Source: JL08 sp039969355 (lineage in GTDB: Bacteria > Pseudomonadota > Alphaproteobacteria > Rhodobacterales > Rhodobacteraceae). From it: a stretch of 64,000 bases of DNA. This document shows, one piece after another, positions 61,072-64,000 of the stretch. The translations under genes and the position numbers were made by a program. The notes beneath the pieces were generated by a model. The model was not told where the DNA came from and did not search any database. It saw nothing but the letters and a program-made list of their open reading frames with translations. Numbering within the stretch: position 1 is the first letter of the stretch; each line of letters starts with the position of its first letter. Location of the stretch: contig JBDVOA010000007.1 in assembly GCA_039969355.1 (NCBI GenBank), positions 124,001 through 188,000 of the forward strand, in the 5' to 3' direction.

Positions 61072-64000
61072 ATGACAGACATTCCCCGATTCATCCACCT
61101 GCGTGTCCATACCGAATATTCGCTGCTGGAAGGTGCCGTGCGCCTTAAAAAACTGGCAACCTTCTGCCGTGAGGCAAAAATGCCGGCAGTGGCGGTAACT
61201 GACACAAATAATATGTTCTCGGCCCTAGAATTTTCGGTAGCGGCAAGCGGTGCCGGCATTCAGCCGATTATCGGCTGTCAGGTTGATCTGAGCTACTTCA
61301 AGGTCCAGCCGGGAGAGCGGCCCAAACCTCCAGCGCCATTGGTTCTGCTGGCTCAATCCGAAACCGGGTATGCAAATCTGATGAAGCTTAATTCGTGCCT
61401 CTATATCGGCAAGGACGGACAGCTTCCGCAAATCACGCTAGAAGAACTGGAGGCTCATTCTGCCGGTCTTATTTGCCTGACCGGAGGGCCAGATGGACCC
61501 ATCGGTAGCTTGCTGAAGTCAGTACAGCGTCCTGCTGCTGAGCAACTTTTGTCTCGTTTGGCTAGAGCGTTTGATACGCGGCTTTATGTAGAACTGCAGC
61601 GTCATCCGGGGGATGGCGGGCAACCGGAGAACGAAAGGTTGACCGAGCGTGGCCTCGTCGAGATGGCCTACGCTTTGGACCTGCCGTTGGTTGCGACGAA
61701 CGACGTTTATTTCGCCAATACTGAAATGTATGAGGCGCATGATGCGTTGATCTGCATTGCAGACGGGGCGTATGTGGATCAGCAGGATGACCGCCGCCGC
61801 CTGACACCACAGCACTATTTCAAATCGCAACAGGAAATGGTCACTTTGTTCGCGGACCTTCCAGAAGCGATTGAAAACACTGTTGAAATCGCAAAACGCT
61901 GTGCATTTCAAGCCTTTCGCCGCGATCCTATCTTGCCGAAGTTTGCAACCGACGAAGTCGAGGAATTGCGCAGGCAGTCGCAGGCCGGACTGGTTGAACG
62001 ACTAAAGGTCATCCCGCATGCGGCGAGTGTTCAGGAGTATGAAGAACGACTGGAATTTGAGCTCAACATCATCGAAGGCATGGGTTTTCCCGGATATTTT
62101 CTTATCGTTGCCGATTTTATCAAATGGTCCAAAGATCACGATATCCCGGTCGGGCCAGGCAGGGGGTCCGGTGCGGGGTCACTGGTTGCCTATGCCCTGA
62201 CTATTACCGATCTGGACCCCCTGCGGTATTCGCTGTTGTTTGAGCGCTTTTTGAACCCCGAGCGGGTTAGCATGCCCGATTTTGATATCGATTTTTGCAT
62301 GGATCGCCGAGAAGAGGTGATACAATACGTGCAGGACAAATATGGTCGTGACCGGGTGGGTCAGATCATAACCTTCGGTGCGCTTTTGTCCAAAGCGGCC
62401 GTACGTGACATTGGTCGGGTTTTGCAAATGCCGTACGGGCAGGTTGACCGGCTCTCCAAGATGATACCGGTTGAGGGGGTCAAACCGGTCAGCATCGAAA
62501 AAGCGTTGAAAGACGAACCGCGATTGCGCGAAGAGGCGCGCAATGAAGAGGTTGTGAAGCGCCTTCTTGATTATGGCCAAGAGGTCGAAGGGTTGCTGCG
62601 GAACGCATCAACACACGCTGCCGGGGTCGTCATCGGCGATCGACCTCTGGATGAGTTGGTACCCTTGTATCAGGACCCTCGGTCTGACATGGCGGCGACA
62701 CAGTTCAATATGAAATGGGTCGAGCAGGCCGGGCTGGTTAAATTCGACTTTCTGGGCCTGAAGACACTGACGGTCATTCAGAACGCGGTAGATCTGATCA
62801 AGGCGTCGGGCCGACATCTGCACGTGGCTGCAGATGGCACAGAACTATATGCGCCGCCCCCGGTAGCGGTTGATGATATTGGGGCCATTCCGCTAGATGA
62901 TGAAGCGTCCTACAGGCTTTACGCGTCGGCCAAGACTGTTGCGGTGTTTCAGGTGGAAAGCTCGGGCATGATGGATGCCCTCAAGCGCATGAAACCCACC
63001 TGCATTGAAGACATCGTCGCGCTTGTCGCTTTATATCGCCCGGGGCCGATGGAGAATATCCCAACCTATTGCGAGGTAAAGAACGGCCTCAAAAAACGCG
63101 AGAACCTGCATCCTAGCATCGATCACATTCTGGACGAAACACAAGGCATCATTGTCTACCAGGAACAGGTCATGCAGATCGCGCAGGAAATGGCAGGGTA
63201 CAGCCTTGGCGGGGCCGATCTACTACGCCGTGCGATGGGTAAGAAATTGCAAGAGGCGATGGATGTCGAACGGCCGAAGTTCCTTAAAGGAGCCGCCGAG
63301 AATGACGTGGACGAACCCAAGGCGATCGAGGTCTGGAACCTTTTGGACAAGTTCGCCAACTATGGTTTCAACAAATCCCATGCCGCCGCCTATGCGGTGG
63401 TCAGCTATCAGACCGCTTGGCTCAAGGCGAACCACCCAGTGGAGTTCATGGCAGGGGTGATGAATTGCGATATTCACCTGACAGACAAACTTGCCGTTTA
63501 TTTCGAGGAAGTACGAAAAGGTCTGGAATTACCTTTTGTGCCGCCTTGCGTGAACCGGTCTGAGGCGCAATTTGATGTGGCTGAAGGGGCGCTCGTCTAT
63601 GCTTTGGGGGCTTTAAAGAACGTCGGCGTCGAAGCGATGAAGCTGATCACAGACGGGCGCGGTGACAAGCCGTTTGCGACACTTTTCGATCTGGCCCGTC
63701 GGGTCGACTTGAAACGAGTGGGTAAACGTCCGCTTGAGATGCTGGCGCGCTCCGGCGCTTTTGACCAACTCGATCCAAATCGTCGCCGCGTGTTTGGTGC
63801 GCTTGATCCACTGGTAGGATACTCGGCTGCGATCCATGATCAGAAATCGTCAAATCAGGTCTCGCTTTTTGGCGAGGCCGGTGATGATTTGCCGGAACCG
63901 CGACTGATGCCCGTAGAGGATTGGTTGCCCGCAGAGCGTCTTGGTGAAGAATTTAAGGCAATCGGATTCTATCTTTCCGGCCATCCACTGGATGACTATA
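61072..64000 (+). CDS. dnaE: DNA polymerase III alpha subunit, 3' part cut by window edge
   Basis: Replicative polymerase of the C family; 976 codons are visible of an expected 1150-1180. It starts MTDIPRFIHLRVHTEYSLLE, with the PHP domain (HTEYSLLEGAV). The polymerase core contains PVGPGRGSGAGSLVAYALTI, the catalytic Asp pair in MPDFDIDFCMDRR, and later LVALYRPGPMENIPTY and YQEQVMQIAQEMAGYSLGGA. FNKSHAAAYAVVSYQTAWLK ends the core. The helix-hairpin-helix region and GFYLSGHPLDDY follow. The C-terminal OB and tau-binding domains lie beyond the edge. This is the replicative DnaE type, not the error-prone DnaE2, judged from the start and the absence of imuA/imuB. Confidence 0.95.
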   Translation, partial: MTDIPRFIHLRVHTEYSLLEGAVRLKKLATFCREAKMPAVAVTDTNNMFSALEFSVAASGAGIQPIIGCQVDLSYFKVQPGERPKPPAPLVLLAQSETGYANLMKLNSCLYIGKDGQLPQITLEELEAHSAGLICLTGGPDGPIGSLLKSVQRPAAEQLLSRLARAFDTRLYVELQRHPGDGGQPENERLTERGLVEMAYALDLPLVATNDVYFANTEMYEAHDALICIADGAYVDQQDDRRRLTPQHYFKSQQEMVTLFADLPEAIENTVEIAKRCAFQAFRRDPILPKFATDEVEELRRQSQAGLVERLKVIPHAASVQEYEERLEFELNIIEGMGFPGYFLIVADFIKWSKDHDIPVGPGRGSGAGSLVAYALTITDLDPLRYSLLFERFLNPERVSMPDFDIDFCMDRREEVIQYVQDKYGRDRVGQIITFGALLSKAAVRDIGRVLQMPYGQVDRLSKMIPVEGVKPVSIEKALKDEPRLREEARNEEVVKRLLDYGQEVEGLLRNASTHAAGVVIGDRPLDELVPLYQDPRSDMAATQFNMKWVEQAGLVKFDFLGLKTLTVIQNAVDLIKASGRHLHVAADGTELYAPPPVAVDDIGAIPLDDEASYRLYASAKTVAVFQVESSGMMDALKRMKPTCIEDIVALVALYRPGPMENIPTYCEVKNGLKKRENLHPSIDHILDETQGIIVYQEQVMQIAQEMAGYSLGGADLLRRAMGKKLQEAMDVERPKFLKGAAENDVDEPKAIEVWNLLDKFANYGFNKSHAAAYAVVSYQTAWLKANHPVEFMAGVMNCDIHLTDKLAVYFEEVRKGLELPFVPPCVNRSEAQFDVAEGALVYALGALKNVGVEAMKLITDGRGDKPFATLFDLARRVDLKRVGKRPLEMLARSGAFDQLDPNRRRVFGALDPLVGYSAAIHDQKSSNQVSLFGEAGDDLPEPRLMPVEDWLPAERLGEEFKAIGFYLSGHPLDDY

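Noticed and set aside
1..64000. CRISPR arrays, rRNA genes, long tandem repeats, prophage structural genes
   Set aside because: No regularly spaced repeats, rRNA-like sequence or phage protein motifs were seen while reading the window.

Overview
The window looks like a chromosomal segment of a Roseobacter-group alphaproteobacterium (Rhodobacteraceae). This is inferred from the protein families and their combination: Liv-type, TRAP and BMP transporters with metabolic genes and GntR/FCD regulators, a dimethylglycine/sarcosine dehydrogenase-like flavoprotein, an xdhABC operon, a psd-pssA pair and a DUF938 methyltransferase. No rRNA, convincing tRNA or CRISPR array was found, so the genus cannot be named. 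All calls come from reading translations and DNA by eye.

Layout. 1-4072: minus-strand branched-chain-amino-acid-type ABC transporter (livM cut by the left edge, livH, binding protein) with a divergent GntR/FCD regulator. 4531-9819: secreted ABM-domain protein, an IS110/IS1111-type insertion sequence, AraC regulator with divergent NmrA and DUF4345 genes, and a SpoIIAA-like protein. 10093-13952: minus-strand operon of aldehyde dehydrogenase, family III CoA-transferase and HMG-CoA-lyase-like enzyme, ending in a broken second CoA-transferase. 14885-22450: sulfatase island with a membrane-anchored FlgO/TPR regulator-like protein, LysR regulator, small coiled-coil protein, exported arylsulfatase, exported HAD hydrolase and a small secreted protein. 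21475-27820: gene graveyard among intact catabolic genes, holding remnants of a second sulfatase, an IS1182-like transposase, the aldehyde dehydrogenase, a TctA permease, a 6PGDH-like dehydrogenase and possibly another sulfatase.

27895-38593: DJ-1/PfpI protein, DksA-like protein, a TRAP transporter/peroxiredoxin/GntR/SDR regulon with two identical 17-bp operator candidates, a BON-MscS channel, a quinone oxidoreductase remnant, a haloalkane dehalogenase and an SH3 protein. 38724-46403: D-2-hydroxyacid dehydrogenase, gamma-glutamyltranspeptidase, GlcD-like flavoprotein, lipase-like hydrolase and a large FAD/GcvT-type oxidoreductase. 46470-51103: DUF938 methyltransferase, phosphatidylethanolamine synthesis pair (psd-pssA), a YjhX/YjhQ (TopAI-type) toxin-antitoxin pair and a YrbL-like protein. 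51448-60732: one long minus-strand operon joining xanthine dehydrogenase (xdhA, xdhB, xdhC) to a BMP-type nucleoside/purine ABC transporter. 61072-64000: dnaE (DNA polymerase III alpha), cut by the right edge.

The segment is mostly organised as uptake system plus catabolic enzymes plus a nearby one-component regulator. The most unusual parts are the sulfatase island with its ToxR-like regulator candidate, the mosaic of pseudogene scars beside it, and the operator pair at 32477 and 33967.
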